DNA of 7,870 bases, from assembly GCA_965659675.1 (NCBI GenBank), contig CBFHWY010000104.1, forward strand, positions 1 to 7,870, given 5' to 3'. The notes under the pieces were generated by a model, which worked only from the letters and a program-made list of their open reading frames with translations, had not been told where the DNA came from and ran no database searches. This document shows positions 6,828 to 7,870 of this stretch, in pieces. How positions within the stretch are numbered: position 1 is the stretch's first letter; every line of letters begins with the position of its first letter. Origin of the DNA: CBFHWY01 sp965659675. GTDB taxonomy: Bacteria; Bacteroidota; Bacteroidia; Flavobacteriales_G; Salibacteraceae. Position numbers and translations under genes: made by a program.

Positions 6828-6834
6828 AATTTTG
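6827..6834 (+). promoter_or_regulatory. Putative -7 promoter element for the secreted Asp-box protein
   Basis: TAATTTTG matches the Bacteroidota TAnnTTTG consensus exactly. Expected transcription start is near 6841, giving a leader of about 33 nt, A-rich and without a Shine-Dalgarno, before the ATG at 6874. A clear -33 TTG is not seen. The element indicates that the secreted protein is transcribed separately from the glycan operon. Confidence 0.55.
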
Positions 6835-6873
6835 GAATTCTTCTAAAAACAGCGAACACAAATAATTCGAATT

Positions 6874-7870
6874 ATGAGAAAAAATCTACTTAGCGCTTTA
6901 GCTGTTGTAACCTTCGCTTTTGCTGGGTATGCACAGTCTTACAAAGCACCTCAGGCTACGAAAGCAGCCGACCAACCTGTTGTTTTCGACAAGGTTGATT
7001 ACACCGGTGATGAGGTGAATGTATCAAAGAAACTTAATAAGAAGCCACTTCCAAAGGCTGCATCAGCAAATGGTACTCAGATCGGAACAACGATCTATGA
7101 CCTTCAGTCTAATGCGAGTGTGGACAATCGACTGATCCTTAATTCTGATGGATCGATGTCTGCAGCCTGGACTTTCAGTGCAACTAATGGTCCAGCATAC
7201 ACGGATCGTGGAACGGGATACAACTACTTCAACGGGACTACCTGGGGAACCTTCCCAAGCGCTCGTATCGAAAGTGAAAGAGTTGGTTGGCCATCTGTTG
7301 TTGTTACTGGATCTGGTAAAGAAGTAGTGATTACGCACAGTACAGCTTCAGACGTTCTATGGCAGGCCGACCGAAGTGCTAAGGGCACAGGAGCCTGGAC
7401 TCAGGGAACTTCTTCAAACCTTAATCTGATCTGGCCAAGAGCGGTGATCGGGGGAGCAAACAATAATACGATCCACCTTATCGTAATAACTGCGCCTATT
7501 GCTAACGATGGTTCACTTTATCAAGGTCTTGACGGAGCACTTCTTTATTTCCGTTCAACCAATGGTGGAAGCTCATGGGATATCCCAGGTGTAGTGCTTC
7601 CTCAATTGACGTCTGCTGACTGGAACGGTTTCTCAGGAGACCAATACGCAATCACTGCTAATGGTGATGAGGTTGCATTTGCGATCTTCAATAGTTTCCA
7701 GGATGTGATCATGATGAGATCATCTGATAATGGTGATACCTGGTCAAAGCATACCATGGTTGATTTCCCAATTGACAAGTATCAAACAGATGATGGAATT
7801 GATATTGACAATGACAATATTCCAGATACTGTGAGAACATCAGATAACTCGGGTGCTATCATCCTTGATG
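6874..7870 (+). CDS. Secreted Asp-box (BNR/sialidase-like) beta-propeller protein, 3' end outside window
   Basis: An open frame starts at ATG 6874 and runs to the window edge without a stop (332 codons plus one base), so the C-terminus is missing. Residues 1-20 form a clear signal peptide: positive RK, hydrophobic core LLSALAVVTFAF, and cleavage after GYA before Q21. A low-complexity Lys/Pro/Ala-rich region follows (about 22-68). The rest is strand-rich and repetitive, with two Asp-box motifs (SxDxGxxW): S228-N230-G232-W235 and the exact S283-D285-G287-W290. Repeated WP-hydrophobic strands start near W139 and W187. Residues 306-318 form an acidic DDGIDIDNDNIPD segment that could bind calcium. 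Asp-boxes occur in sialidases and many other propellers, so enzyme activity is not implied, and no sialidase catalytic residues can be assigned. Proteins of this build in Bacteroidota commonly end in a type IX secretion sorting domain, which would lie beyond the edge. Bases 6780-6873 separate it from the glycan operon. Confidence 0.85.
   Translation, partial: MRKNLLSALAVVTFAFAGYAQSYKAPQATKAADQPVVFDKVDYTGDEVNVSKKLNKKPLPKAASANGTQIGTTIYDLQSNASVDNRLILNSDGSMSAAWTFSATNGPAYTDRGTGYNYFNGTTWGTFPSARIESERVGWPSVVVTGSGKEVVITHSTASDVLWQADRSAKGTGAWTQGTSSNLNLIWPRAVIGGANNNTIHLIVITAPIANDGSLYQGLDGALLYFRSTNGGSSWDIPGVVLPQLTSADWNGFSGDQYAITANGDEVAFAIFNSFQDVIMMRSSDNGDTWSKHTMVDFPIDKYQTDDGIDIDNDNIPDTVRTSDNSGAIILD

Noticed and set aside
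7063..7338. Minus-strand frame opposite the secreted propeller protein
   Set aside because: The plus strand has a continuous frame with signal peptide and Asp-boxes, and the minus translation is Ser/Thr/Arg-rich without motifs.
6874..7870. Calling the secreted protein a sialidase
   Set aside because: Asp-boxes alone are shared by many propeller proteins. No catalytic arginine triad, Tyr/Glu pair or FRIP motif can be identified in the visible part.
1..7870. CRISPR array, insertion sequence, toxin-antitoxin or defence system
   Set aside because: No spaced direct repeats, transposase motifs, terminal inverted repeats or defence-type domains are visible. The only tandem repeat is the 7-bp array, which lacks spacers.

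Overview
The window looks like ordinary chromosome of a member of the Bacteroidota, most likely a Flavobacteriales- or Cytophagales-type organism. The reasons are a membrane-anchored OmpH/Skp-type protein paired with a DUF4924-type protein, several matches to the Bacteroidota -7 promoter element TAnnTTTG, weak or absent Shine-Dalgarno sequences at most starts, and a secreted Asp-box protein of the kind usually exported by the type IX secretion system. Species cannot be named from this sequence.

Layout: bases 1-141 are non-coding as far as I can tell, with a heptanucleotide tandem repeat (52-90) and a likely promoter (119-126). Bases 142-1307 hold a two-gene operon, the OmpH-like chaperone and the DUF4924-like protein, overlapping by 4 nt. 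A hairpin at 1308-1340 separates it from a convergent tRNA-His gene (1344-1418, minus strand). After a 113-nt divergent promoter region, bases 1532-6779 form a compact four-gene operon: GT4 glycosyltransferase, Wzx-like flippase, PAPS-dependent sulfotransferase, and class B asparagine synthetase-like amidotransferase. Its junctions are a 4-nt overlap, exact abutment and a 1-nt overlap. The first two genes start with TTG. A short intergenic region with an exact TAnnTTTG element leads to a secreted Asp-box/beta-propeller protein beginning at 6874, which runs off the right edge.

How the genes fit together: the four-gene operon is best read as a small surface-glycan module. One sugar transfer, one lipid-linked glycan export step, sulfation, and a glutamine-dependent amidation (possibly of a uronic acid or other carboxylated sugar rather than free aspartate) are encoded together. 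There is no polymerase, initiating phosphoglycosyl transferase or nucleotide-sugar synthesis gene in view, so the module must depend on functions encoded elsewhere. I did not find a clear new system such as a defence island, mobile element or CRISPR. The most interesting items are the sulfation-plus-amidation glycan operon, substitutions in the amidotransferase binding sites, the heptamer repeat, and the truncated Asp-box protein.
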